DNA of 64,000 nucleotides from an uncultured Candidatus Thioglobus sp. Lineage in GTDB: Bacteria; Pseudomonadota; Gammaproteobacteria; PS1; Pseudothioglobaceae. The DNA lies in the NCBI GenBank assembly GCA_905618925.1, contig CAJQTG010000003.1, positions 1 to 64,000 on the forward strand, written 5' to 3'. The position numbers and the translations under genes were made by a program. The notes under the pieces are model-generated. The model searched no databases. It saw nothing but the letters and a program-made list of their open reading frames with translations, and was not told where the DNA came from. Positions 39,165 through 48,641 of the stretch are shown here, one piece after another (position 1 is the stretch's first letter; each line of letters starts with the position of its first letter).

Positions 39165-40649
39165 TTAGTATTCTATCCAACAGGTCTTTAAGCCACTGTA
39201 TTTATCAAATGAATGGAGAGATAAGTCACGTCCATTTCCTGATTGTTTAAAGCCACCAAATGGTGTTAGAGGGCTTAACTTATCACAAGCATTAACCGAT
39301 ACCGTTCCTGCAACTAGTGCGTCAGATACTCGTAAAGCCTGGGAAAGATCATCTGTCCAAACGGACGCTGCCAAACCGTAGATAGAGTTATTTGCCATTT
39401 CAATAGCCTCAGACTCTCCACTGAAGCTCATTACCGAAGCCACAGGTCCAAAAATCTCCTCTTGGGCAATAACATGATGAGGTTGAACTTCAATAATTGT
39501 TGGCTCAAGGTAGCAGTTACTTTCGTTAATATTGAGTCGCTTACCTCCGCAATAAAGTTTACCTTGAGCAATTCCTTTTTCAACGTAGTCCATCACTTTA
39601 TTCGCATGCTCAACAGTTACAAGAGCACCAGCTTTTGATGCTGGGTTTAGTGGATAACTTGGATGCCAATCTTGCGCATGTTTTTTTAAAAGTGTTAAAA
39701 ATTCATTCTTGATACTCGCTTCTACTAAAATTCTTGAGTTAGCACTACAGACTTCACCTTGATTAAAGAATATACCAAAAGCGGAAGCTGCAGCAGCAGC
39801 ATCTAAGTTTTTACAATTAGCAAAGATTAAATTAGGACTCTTGCCACCACATTCTAGCCAAATTTGTTTCATATTTGATTGGCCTGAATACTGCAAGAAA
39901 TATTTACCAACCTCGGTAGAGCCTGTAAAGGCAACACAATCAACATCCATATGAAGTCCTAACGCCTTCCCAGCATCGTGTCCAAGCCCTGTCACAACAT
40001 TAAGAACGCCATCCGGCAAGCCTGCTTTAGTTGCCAATTGGGCTAATCGAATCGCAGTAAATGAGGATTGTTCTGCTGGCTTTAATACTACTGAGTTTCC
40101 AACTGCCAAAGCGGGGGCACATTTCCAAATAGCCATGTCCAAAGGGAAGTTCCATGGCACAACTGCTCCAACAACGCCTAGCGGTTCCCGCCTGATCATA
40201 GCCAAACTACCACGGCCAGTTGGGGCAACTTCATCATATAGTTTATCAATTGCCTCAGCATGCCAGCGAAGAATCGCAGCAGCACCTGGAACATCAATTG
40301 TTAAAGCGTCAGTAATTGGCTTACCGGTATTAAGACTTTCTAGTAAAGCAAGCTCCTCAGTATTATTATCTATCAAATTGGCTAGTTCTATCAATGTTGC
40401 TTTTCTGTCTGAAGGGGAGGCATTGGCCCATACTCCAGAGTTAAAAGCAGCTCTACCTGCAGAAACTGCAGCATTCACATCTGATAAAGATCCTGCTGCA
40501 GTCTTAGTCATAACTTTACCAGTGGCAGGATTGATTGAATCAAACGTCGAGCCATTTTTAGCATCAACTGCTTTACCATTAATCCAGAAGTGATTAGGAA
40601 GATCAATCTCTAAAACTTTTGCCTCCCATTGTTTCTGACTGATATTCAT
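39165..40649 (-). CDS. NAD(P)-dependent aldehyde dehydrogenase (aminoaldehyde/gamma-Glu-GABA-aldehyde type)
   Basis: GVVGAVVPWNFPLDMAIWK, WLECGGKSPNLIFANCK, FFNQGEVCSANSR, PFGGFKQSGNGRD. Confidence 0.9.
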   Translation of the reverse strand: MNISQKQWEAKVLEIDLPNHFWINGKAVDAKNGSTFDSINPATGKVMTKTAAGSLSDVNAAVSAGRAAFNSGVWANASPSDRKATLIELANLIDNNTEELALLESLNTGKPITDALTIDVPGAAAILRWHAEAIDKLYDEVAPTGRGSLAMIRREPLGVVGAVVPWNFPLDMAIWKCAPALAVGNSVVLKPAEQSSFTAIRLAQLATKAGLPDGVLNVVTGLGHDAGKALGLHMDVDCVAFTGSTEVGKYFLQYSGQSNMKQIWLECGGKSPNLIFANCKNLDAAAAASAFGIFFNQGEVCSANSRILVEASIKNEFLTLLKKHAQDWHPSYPLNPASKAGALVTVEHANKVMDYVEKGIAQGKLYCGGKRLNINESNCYLEPTIIEVQPHHVIAQEEIFGPVASVMSFSGESEAIEMANNSIYGLAASVWTDDLSQALRVSDALVAGTVSVNACDKLSPLTPFGGFKQSGNGRDLSLHSFDKYSGLKTCWIEY

Positions 40650-40748
40650 TTTCTATTACTCCTATTTTAAATTAGTTATTAAGCACAACTTATGCCTGAA
40701 AGTTCCTATATCTATATTATGTTAAAAAGTCATAATAAACAATTCTAT

Positions 40749-41777
40749 CTACCCTTCAAAACCTTGAAGAACATTAACAACATTAATACCTATCTCCTCA
40801 ACTGCATAACCACCTTCCATAACAAACAAGGTTGGTAAGCCAAGTTTGGCAATCCTTTGGCCATAATCACTAAAATCATCACACTGTAATCGAAAAAAAG
40901 AAATTGGGTCATTTTCATAAGTATCTACCCCCAACGAAACAATTAGAGCATCCGCTTGATAGTCTTTAATTTTTAAGAGCGCGATATCTAAAGCCTGAGA
41001 CCAGACAGTATAGGATGTTTTTGGCGGCATTGAATAATTGAAATTGTAGCCCAAACCTTTACCCTCTCCCAATTCATCATTACCGCCAAGAAAGTAAGGA
41101 AAAGCATCCATGGGATCGCCATGAAGAGAGCAAAACATAACATCATCACGGTCATAGAAAATAGACTGGGTGCCATTGCCATGATGAAAATCAACATCCA
41201 ATATCGCTACTTTTTTGGCGCCGTTGTCAAGCAAAAACTGTGCTGAAACCGCTGCATTATTAACAAAACAATAGCCACCAAACATGTCAGCTGCAGCATG
41301 GTGTCCAGGAGGTCTACACAGTGAAAATGCAGAGGCACTTCCTTTATTAATCCTTTCTGCGCCAGTCAATGCAACATCAGCAGCAAGATAAGATGCTTCC
41401 CAAGTGCCCTTTGAAATTGATGTTTCTGATGCCAAACAATAATACCCAATGCGTCCATCAATTTCTCTCGGCGGCACATTTCTAGTTAATCTTTTTGATG
41501 GCGATGTCGTTGCAATCGCCTCCCCTAGATAGCCTGCACCCTTCCAATCAATCCAACAATTTTCCAAAAAATCTAAGTAACCTTCACTATGGATCCTCAA
41601 GAGAGGTTCTTTACCAAAACGTTTAGGCAAAATGATTTCTCCAAAATGACGTTTTGTTATCTCGTCAATAACAAATTCTACACGCACTGGGCACTCAAAA
41701 GGTGGCACCAACTCACCACCAAATAACTCTGTTTTGGAGTCTCTTAAAATGTGTTCCTTACTATAAATAGTTTTCAT
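40749..41777 (-). CDS. Histone deacetylase family, probable acetylpolyamine amidohydrolase
   Basis: CRPPGHHAAADMFGGYCFVNNAAV, VAILDVDFHHGNGTQSIFY, SLGVDTYENDP. Confidence 0.88.
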   Translation of the reverse strand: MKTIYSKEHILRDSKTELFGGELVPPFECPVRVEFVIDEITKRHFGEIILPKRFGKEPLLRIHSEGYLDFLENCWIDWKGAGYLGEAIATTSPSKRLTRNVPPREIDGRIGYYCLASETSISKGTWEASYLAADVALTGAERINKGSASAFSLCRPPGHHAAADMFGGYCFVNNAAVSAQFLLDNGAKKVAILDVDFHHGNGTQSIFYDRDDVMFCSLHGDPMDAFPYFLGGNDELGEGKGLGYNFNYSMPPKTSYTVWSQALDIALLKIKDYQADALIVSLGVDTYENDPISFFRLQCDDFSDYGQRIAKLGLPTLFVMEGGYAVEEIGINVVNVLQGFEG

Positions 41778-41789
41778 AGATAATTTTCC

Positions 41790-43016
41790 TCAGTTAATTA
41801 CAGAGCTTTCTAAAACTGCATTTAGCAAAACATTTGCCCCTGCTTGAGCATTTTCAGGTGAAATACTTTCGGCTTCATTATGACTTAGACCACCTTTACA
41901 AGGAATAAAAATCATCCCTACTGGTGCAACATATGAAATTTGGCAAGCATCATGTCCAGCACCAGAAACTATATTTTGATAACTGTAACCTAATTTTTCA
42001 GTTGCGATTTTCACTTTTGAAATACAGCTCTTATTAAATGATATTGCTGGCGAGTACCAAATATTATTTAACTCACTTTTCAGATTCTCTCTGGCACATA
42101 CTTCATCAATCAAACTCTTAAATTTTTGCTGCATTATTTTTAAAATTGCGTCCTCAGGATGCCTTAAATCTACAGTAAAAAGCACCTTGTTTGCAACAGA
42201 ATTTATTGACGCTGGTTGAGACTCAATGCCTCCAACAGTATATAAAGAGCTCTTTTGTTCTTTAATTATTTCTTGCAACCCCTTAACAATCTGAATCATT
42301 CCAGAAACAGGATCTTTACGATAGTTCATGGGGGTAGTTCCTGCATGAGCACTTTGACCATTAAGAGTAACATGACTCCAGGAAATTCCTTGAGCACCCG
42401 TAACAACACCAATAGTTTTATTTTCTAACTCCAGTACTGGCCCTTGCTCAATATGCAACTCATAATATGCCTCAATTGGAAAAGATTTACAAGCTTCGCT
42501 TCCTAGTTGATCACTATTATGTAACGCCTGTTCAACGCTAACACCGTTGTTATCTTTGTGCAAAAAAATTTCTGATTGCTTAAAAACTCCAGAAAATACT
42601 CCAGAACCCATCATGGCAGGGGAAAATCTTACGCCTTCTTCATTTGTCCAAACGACAACTTCCAACGGATGTTCAGTTTTAATATTATTTTCTTCCAATA
42701 CTCGCAACACTTCAATTGCACCAAGTACGCCTAAAACACCATCAAATCTTCCACCACAAGGCTGAGTGTCCAAATGACTTCCCATAAGGACTGGTGCTTT
42801 GCCATTATTACCTTCACGCCTTATAAATAGATTACCCATGGAGTCTAATCGATGACTACAATTTAATTGAGCAGCCCAACTCTTTAGTAAGTTACGACCC
42901 TCTATGTCAGCATCAGTCAAGGCCAATCTACAAGATCCACCATTGTCTCCAGGGCCAATTTCTGCCATTTTTGTCAAAGATTGCCAGAGACGATTTTTAT
43001 TTACTTTTAGATTCAT
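41790..43016 (-). CDS. Zn-dependent amidase/hydantoinase (M20; N-carbamoyl-amino acid hydrolase/allantoate amidohydrolase family)
   Basis: MGSHLDTQPCGGRFDGVLGVLGAIEVL, WTNEEGVRFSPAMMGSGVF, ELHIEQGPVLE, SGAGHDA. Confidence 0.88.
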   Translation of the reverse strand: MNLKVNKNRLWQSLTKMAEIGPGDNGGSCRLALTDADIEGRNLLKSWAAQLNCSHRLDSMGNLFIRREGNNGKAPVLMGSHLDTQPCGGRFDGVLGVLGAIEVLRVLEENNIKTEHPLEVVVWTNEEGVRFSPAMMGSGVFSGVFKQSEIFLHKDNNGVSVEQALHNSDQLGSEACKSFPIEAYYELHIEQGPVLELENKTIGVVTGAQGISWSHVTLNGQSAHAGTTPMNYRKDPVSGMIQIVKGLQEIIKEQKSSLYTVGGIESQPASINSVANKVLFTVDLRHPEDAILKIMQQKFKSLIDEVCARENLKSELNNIWYSPAISFNKSCISKVKIATEKLGYSYQNIVSGAGHDACQISYVAPVGMIFIPCKGGLSHNEAESISPENAQAGANVLLNAVLESSVIN

Positions 43017-43238
43017 TATTATTTATTGTTGACTTTTTTTTCTTAGCTAGTCTAGTGCCGACTAAAAAGTTAAAATTGATCAAAAAAAATACTCAAATTT
43101 ATTAGATACATAAATGTCCCACCAACACTCAAAACACTAAAGAGAGCATCAGTGGGTCACAATTAAACAACGATCATTTGCCTGTCTCATGAGCCATTTA
43201 AACCAGCACATCAAGAAATGATCGTTTTTAACCTAAAG

Positions 43239-44282
43239 TTACTTCATCATTTCAGTCCAAATACCCGAGTAGAGCTTATTGACTTCAGCCGAGCACATTT
43301 CGATAAAACGACCGTTAGGAAGATGCTCTGCAGGAATTTGAACCTCAGGTGCAGTTGCTAAAATTTCAAGCATAAACTCACTTGAACCTTTAATGCCGTT
43401 TGCATACATTGCAAAATTAGACGCTATAGCAGCACTTTCAGGCTCCATCATAAAGTTCTGGAACAGCTTAGCATTCTCAACATTTTGCGCATCTTTTAAA
43501 ACGACAACACTATCCATCCATAAGACATAGCCTTCTTTAGGGTAGCCGTAATGAACAGAAGGAGTTTCTTGTCTTGTGCGCATTGCATCACCATTCCAAT
43601 AGACAGAAGCTGCAATATCACCACTAGCAAATGGCTCTTTGATTCCATAGGTCATCGAAACCCACTTTGGTTTTGCAGCCATTAGAACATCACGTGCTTT
43701 TTTCAACGCAGCTTTATCATCAGTACAAGGCTCACTTCCAACGTAGTAAAGCGCCATACCAATAATATCCCCCATTTCAGGAGCTACATTAATTTTTCCC
43801 ACTAATTCTTCTGGCGGATCAAAGGCAATAGCTGATGTGTTAATGTCACCTGAATACACATCAGTATTAACCACCATACCCACACTACCCCACTGATATG
43901 GAACTGAGTAATGTCTGCCTGGGTCCCAGTCTGGGTTAGTCCACTCAGGTAATACATTTTTGAAATTACTCATCTGATCCGGACGGGTTTTAAGCAACAA
44001 GCCCTCACTAATCCAAATTGGCATATAGTTTGCTGAAGGAATGGCAATGTCAAACCCGTGTCCACCCGCTTTAACTTTCGCTAAAGCAGTATCATTTGAA
44101 TCATAGTCTGTAATTGTCACCGTAACATTATAAGTTTCCTCAAACTTAGTTACAAGCTCTGGGCTGGTGTAATCACCCCAGTTATAAATATTTAACTCTC
44201 CCGCTGCAGATACGCTTTGACTTACAAAAAGCATACTTGCCGCAACAGAGCTAATAATAATTGAGTTTTTTAATTGTCTCAT
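43239..44282 (-). CDS. Polyamine ABC transporter substrate-binding protein (PotD/PotF family)
   Basis: Signal peptide; LNIYNWGDYTSPELVTKFEETYNV; VPYQWGSVGMVVNTDVY. Confidence 0.9.
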   Translation of the reverse strand: MRQLKNSIIISSVAASMLFVSQSVSAAGELNIYNWGDYTSPELVTKFEETYNVTVTITDYDSNDTALAKVKAGGHGFDIAIPSANYMPIWISEGLLLKTRPDQMSNFKNVLPEWTNPDWDPGRHYSVPYQWGSVGMVVNTDVYSGDINTSAIAFDPPEELVGKINVAPEMGDIIGMALYYVGSEPCTDDKAALKKARDVLMAAKPKWVSMTYGIKEPFASGDIAASVYWNGDAMRTRQETPSVHYGYPKEGYVLWMDSVVVLKDAQNVENAKLFQNFMMEPESAAIASNFAMYANGIKGSSEFMLEILATAPEVQIPAEHLPNGRFIEMCSAEVNKLYSGIWTEMMK

Positions 44283-44361
44283 GATTTATTTCTCCTTTTT
44301 TCTACTAATAAAATGAACAACCAACAAACCGTTTAAAATAAAAATTATCAGTTATTCTCCC

Positions 44362-44393
44362 TTTCTCACTTTCTCACTTTCTCACTTTCTCAC
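44362..44393. repeat. Four perfect tandem copies of an 8-bp unit (TTTCTCAC)
   Basis: (TTTCTCAC)x4 directly seen, lying 2 bp from the potI-like stop codon, between potI- and potF-like genes. Confidence 0.95.
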
Positions 44394-44395
44394 AT

Positions 44396-45220
44396 CTACT
44401 TTTTGCTGCTGATTAGGAACGTCATTCCTACCAATAAGATTGAAACTACAAAAAGAACGCTTGAAATCGCATTAATCTCGGGTGTAACCTCCCGCCTTAA
44501 CTCACCCAGCATATAGGTTGGTAAAGTATCTTTGCCGGGTGTTTTTACAAATTCAGTTATAACTACGTCATCTAACGAAATGACAAACGCCAACATCGCG
44601 CCAGCTAAAATTCCGGGGAACAGTAATGGAAAAGTCACTCGCTTAAAAGTACGCCATGGGCTGGCATATAAATCAGCAGCCGCATTCTCTAGGGATAGGT
44701 TCATGTTTTCAAGTCTCGCACGAATAGGCAAGTAGGAAAACGGAATACAAAAAGCTGTATGGGCCAAGACTAAATATGCAGTGCCTTGATAACCTGTAGC
44801 AGCTTTGATAGAAGCAAAGAAAATCAACAGAGCAACAGCTGTGACTATTTCAGGCACCATTATGGGTTGATTGATAACTGCATAAATCAATCCCTGACCT
44901 CGATACTTTGGCACGCGAGTTGTAGCTAGTGCCGCCATTGTTGCCAGAATAGTACTGTAGACAGAAGCTTGTAAAGCAAGACCAAGTGAGCGAAGGGTTA
45001 CTTCTTGAACTCTTTCATTATTCCATGCTGCTTCGTACCACTGCCATGAGAAGCCATGCCAGACAGTGAGCAATGTTGAGTCATTAAAAGAGTAGAAAAG
45101 TAATGGAACCATTGGTGCGTATAAGCAAAGTATACAAATGAGTGCTAGTACTGGAAAACTTGGCACATACTCCACATTAAAGCGGTCCCTGTTGCGTTTT
45201 TTTAAAAAATTAATGTGCAT
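44396..45220 (-). CDS. Polyamine ABC transporter permease (PotC/PotI family)
   Basis: Six TM; EAAADLYASPWRTFKRVTFPLLFPGILAGAMLAFVISLDDVVITEF. Confidence 0.92.
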   Translation of the reverse strand: MHINFLKKRNRDRFNVEYVPSFPVLALICILCLYAPMVPLLFYSFNDSTLLTVWHGFSWQWYEAAWNNERVQEVTLRSLGLALQASVYSTILATMAALATTRVPKYRGQGLIYAVINQPIMVPEIVTAVALLIFFASIKAATGYQGTAYLVLAHTAFCIPFSYLPIRARLENMNLSLENAAADLYASPWRTFKRVTFPLLFPGILAGAMLAFVISLDDVVITEFVKTPGKDTLPTYMLGELRREVTPEINAISSVLFVVSILLVGMTFLISSKK

Positions 45221-46160
45221 GGTTAACTCCCGAGCGACTTGTACTTCGCACGTAAAAAAGCATTGCTACCATAACAATAACTAGCAGAGTGATTGATAAT
45301 GCTGCGCCCAAAGGCCAATTTCTACCTTGGCCAAACTGCAATTCAATCAAATTTCCAAGCATCAAACTCTTACCTCCACCCAACAATCTTGGGGTGACAT
45401 ATGCACCAATAGATGGAATAAACACCAAAATAGAGCCTGCCACCAAGCCTGGTTTTACAAGTGGAATAATAACCCGTCTCAATACTTGGAGCCTTGATGC
45501 ATATAAGTCATATGCAGCTTCAAGTAAGCTAAAATCAAGTCGCTCAATTGTTGCGTAAAGAGGTAGCACCATTAATGGCAAATAAACGTAAGCCATTCCG
45601 ATTGTCACAGCTGTTTCGGTGTACAAGAGTCTTAGAGGCTCTTCAATCAAACCTAAGGATTGAAGAAATTTATTCACAAATCCAGAATGACTTAGGATTT
45701 GCATGATTGCAAAAGTACGGATTAATAAGTTTGTCCAAAATGGAACAGTCACTAGGAATAGCCAAAAACTTCTCTGACTTCTTGGGCGTGTTGCAATAAA
45801 GTACGCAGTTGGAAAACCAAAAACAATACAAAGTAGAGTGGTCACGAGAGAGAGTTTTATCGAGCGCCAAAAAATCGACAAATGTGCATCGGCTGGTAAT
45901 AGCGTTCCATCAAAAATATCGTGCCGCATAAAAACTTCAAACCATCCTTGAAGCGAACCTTGCCAAACAACACCACCCCATTCATCAGCTGTTAAAAATG
46001 AGTAAAACAGCATAATAAATAGCGGCCCAGAAGCTGCAATAGTCAAAACAATAAGTGCGGGTGCACTCAGGAAATAATTACGAATCGTTCTTTGCTTTGC
46101 CTTTAAGCGCTCAAGCTTTGATTCAGGAAATTCAACAACTGATTGAATGTTTTGATCCAT
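45210..46160 (-). CDS. Polyamine ABC transporter permease (PotB/PotH family)
   Basis: Multi-TM; EAAYDLYASRLQVLRRVIIPLVKPGLVAGSILVFIPSIGAYVTPRLLGGG. Confidence 0.92.
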   Translation of the reverse strand: MDQNIQSVVEFPESKLERLKAKQRTIRNYFLSAPALIVLTIAASGPLFIMLFYSFLTADEWGGVVWQGSLQGWFEVFMRHDIFDGTLLPADAHLSIFWRSIKLSLVTTLLCIVFGFPTAYFIATRPRSQRSFWLFLVTVPFWTNLLIRTFAIMQILSHSGFVNKFLQSLGLIEEPLRLLYTETAVTIGMAYVYLPLMVLPLYATIERLDFSLLEAAYDLYASRLQVLRRVIIPLVKPGLVAGSILVFIPSIGAYVTPRLLGGGKSLMLGNLIELQFGQGRNWPLGAALSITLLVIVMVAMLFYVRSTSRSGVNHAH

Positions 46161-47296
46161 TATCTTGAGTCGTCAATCACTTGAATATCTTCTGCTTTGA
46201 AAATAACTCCAACTCTTTCACCAGCAACATACTGCTTACTCTGATTGCTTGCATTTTGCATACGCACATGAAAGCTTTGTGCCTTACCAGAACTAGAATC
46301 CAGCTCAATTGAATAATGCGTATCGGTGCCAAAAAAACTAACATCAACTATTTCTCCAGTCAATAACGCAGAATCAGCATCTTTGACCAAGCTCACTTTT
46401 TCTGGGCGGATTGCAATAGATATACTTTTATTTAAGGCCATGTCTTTTTTGCATGGCACTTTTAGGATTTGGTCATGATTAAAGTTTAAAAAGATAACTT
46501 CATCATTATTATTAGATTTAGAGGCGGAAGAAATTTCTAAAAAATTAGTATCTCCAACGAAGCTTGCAACAAAATGGTCTTGAGGTTTGTTGTAAATTTC
46601 ATGCGGCGTGCCTACTTGCAACAGCTTACCCTCATTAATAACAGCAATACGATCAGACATAGTTAATGCCTCTTCTTGATCATGAGTTACAAAGATGAAG
46701 GTAATTCCAGTTGCGTGCTGCAAGCGCTTGAGTTCAATCTGCATTTCTTTACGCAGTTTATAATCAAGAGCTGCCAATGATTCGTCAAGAAGCAATACTT
46801 TTGGCTCGGGTGCAAGCGCCCGCGCTAATGCTACACGTTGTTGCTGTCCACCAGATAGTTCATCAATATGCCGGTCTTTTAACTCTTCCATATGGACTAG
46901 AGAAAGCATTTTACTGACCGTTTTCTTAATTTCTTGTTTTGGTTTATTTAACATCTCCAGGCCAAAGCTGATGTTTTCGGCTACAGTCATGTGAGGAAAT
47001 AAAGCGTAGCTTTGGAATACGGTATTAACAGAACGTAAATTAGGTGGCAAGTGAGAAATGTCCTCGCCATGAAGTAAGATTGAGCCTTGTGTAGGATTCT
47101 CAAAACCAGCTATTATTCGCAACAAGGTGGTTTTTCCACAGCCTGATGGCCCCAAAAGCGTAAAAAATTCATTATCAAGAATATTAAGTGTGGCATTGTT
47201 TAGGGCAAGAAATGCACTTTCTCCCTTACCATAAACCTTGCTAACGCCTTCGACTTTGATTGCAATACTATCTTGCTTCATTGTTCCCCTATACAA
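46160..47296 (-). CDS. Polyamine ABC transporter ATP-binding protein (PotA/PotG family)
   Basis: GPSGCGKTTLLRIIAGFE, ELSGGQQQRVALARALA, VLLLDESLAALD, TOBE-like C-terminus. Confidence 0.92.
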   Translation of the reverse strand: MYRGTMKQDSIAIKVEGVSKVYGKGESAFLALNNATLNILDNEFFTLLGPSGCGKTTLLRIIAGFENPTQGSILLHGEDISHLPPNLRSVNTVFQSYALFPHMTVAENISFGLEMLNKPKQEIKKTVSKMLSLVHMEELKDRHIDELSGGQQQRVALARALAPEPKVLLLDESLAALDYKLRKEMQIELKRLQHATGITFIFVTHDQEEALTMSDRIAVINEGKLLQVGTPHEIYNKPQDHFVASFVGDTNFLEISSASKSNNNDEVIFLNFNHDQILKVPCKKDMALNKSISIAIRPEKVSLVKDADSALLTGEIVDVSFFGTDTHYSIELDSSSGKAQSFHVRMQNASNQSKQYVAGERVGVIFKAEDIQVIDDSR

Positions 47297-47310
47297 AAAA
47301 ATCAGAATAA

Positions 47311-47338
47311 AAATATGTTAAAAAAAATATGTTAAAAA
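47311..47338. repeat. 14-bp perfect tandem duplication AAATATGTTAAAAA
   Basis: Two abutting copies (47311-47324, 47325-47338) just upstream of the potG-like start. Confidence 0.85.
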
Positions 47339-47545
47339 ATAAAAATATACCAATCTGACCTACTATCAAACCTAGTATACATACTCTCATTAGCACAATA
47401 AAATATTAATTACTTACTATTTAGCAAAATTAATTCTATCTTATTACAAGTTTTGAAAAATAGACTAATTTAATCTTCATATTCTAAATCTATTACAACA
47501 ACAATTAGCTTGTAAGTTGGGGTGTAAATTCTTAATCATAAATAG

Positions 47546-47647
47546 GATAGTCGATTTATGAATCCTACAGTTCTTAAAATCCTTACAGAAATGCCACGAA
47601 CTCATACAGGCAAGCCCGCTAAAGCAGAATTAAAAAAAATAGTTTGA
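47546..47647 (+). pseudogene. Remnant of adenylate-forming (acyl-CoA synthetase) C-terminus
   Basis: Open frame after TAG reads DSRFMNPTVLKILTEMPRTHTGKPAKAELKKIV*; P-R-T-x-T-G-K matches the A10 motif of AMP-forming ligases, with no upstream domain. Confidence 0.45.
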
Positions 47648-47649
47648 TT

Positions 47650-48513
47650 TTAAGTAGAACCATGGTTTCTTGAATACTTATTCAATGAGGGAGAAGCCCA
47701 TTGCTTTAAAGCGCTAGACTTTGGTTTATATATTTCAACCTTTAAAGGGAAACACTTTGCAGAGTCACTTGAATGACTCGAGCTACAATCACCACCTGGA
47801 CAGGCAGATAAAGCGCCAAGCAGGTCAATTTCTGCAAAAAATTCAATAAAATCATTTGGCCTCACTGGGCTTGCCTTCATAAAATACTGGTGCGTTTTTT
47901 TTGTAAATCCTGTGCACATAAATACATTAAGAACATCATGGACTTTCGCTTCTATCTCAGAAATTGCTTTGTCCTGTTGATTTGATAGAGCTCTGCATAA
48001 ATTAGAGTGGCAGCAGTAATGATAATCCTCATCATTTAGAGCTTTATGTGTATATGGATCACACCTCGTGCCTATAACATCGTGGACGCTTCCACCATCT
48101 TCATCAAACCCATACCAATCAAGAGTATCGTGAGTAATTGTAGCAATAGGCCTAAGAAAAGGAAGGTTTGAATAAAGTCTATCCCCAGTACTTACATGAG
48201 TGCCATAGAGCGCTCTAGTTTTTCCACTAAAAAAATGTTCGTTAATATTATTTTTATTCCACAAGTTTAAATCTCCAACTTGAGGGCCATCAATACTGAC
48301 AATTCGAAAAAAATGACCGGCAGGGACTTCAAAAGTTTTTGCATCTCTTGGAGGAATTATTATCGACTCAACAAGCTCCATTTTATCTCTTGCATCCTCA
48401 TATAGGGCTGAGTCATATTTTGGTAAATTATCAATTGGATAGGAGATAACAGGTTTGGAAGCGCGGCGCTCTTTGGCATCAGAAGGCTCCAGATTTAGAT
48501 TAATTATTTTCAT
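47650..48513 (-). CDS. DUF1989 (urea carboxylase-associated) family protein
   Basis: FEVPAGHFFRIVSIDGPQVGDLNLWN; THDTLDWYG; CHSNLCRAL; GDCSSSH. Confidence 0.87.
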   Translation of the reverse strand: MKIINLNLEPSDAKERRASKPVISYPIDNLPKYDSALYEDARDKMELVESIIIPPRDAKTFEVPAGHFFRIVSIDGPQVGDLNLWNKNNINEHFFSGKTRALYGTHVSTGDRLYSNLPFLRPIATITHDTLDWYGFDEDGGSVHDVIGTRCDPYTHKALNDEDYHYCCHSNLCRALSNQQDKAISEIEAKVHDVLNVFMCTGFTKKTHQYFMKASPVRPNDFIEFFAEIDLLGALSACPGGDCSSSHSSDSAKCFPLKVEIYKPKSSALKQWASPSLNKYSRNHGST

Positions 48514-48521
48514 AGTTAGAT

Positions 48522-48638
48522 TTAATATTTAAAGTGATGTTGCCGCTCTTTCGGCTGGATCATAAGGCTAGATAAGGCGCTTGTGTTCCTCTGAGCAAGG
48601 TGGGGTGAAGATACAAATGTGTTTTCGTTAAAAGTCAT
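48522..48638 (-). CDS. Small ORF (38 aa) packed between M24 and DUF1989 genes, not in the ORF track
   Basis: MTFNENTFVSSPHLAQRNTSALSSLMIQPKERQHHFKY*; starts 4 nt after M24 stop and ends 9 nt before the DUF1989 start. Confidence 0.4.
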   Translation of the reverse strand: MTFNENTFVSSPHLAQRNTSALSSLMIQPKERQHHFKY

Positions 48639-48641
48639 GAT

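Noticed and set aside
40135-40593. 152-aa plus ORF antisense to aldehyde dehydrogenase
   Set aside because: Shadow ORF in a conserved gene; no recognisable domain.
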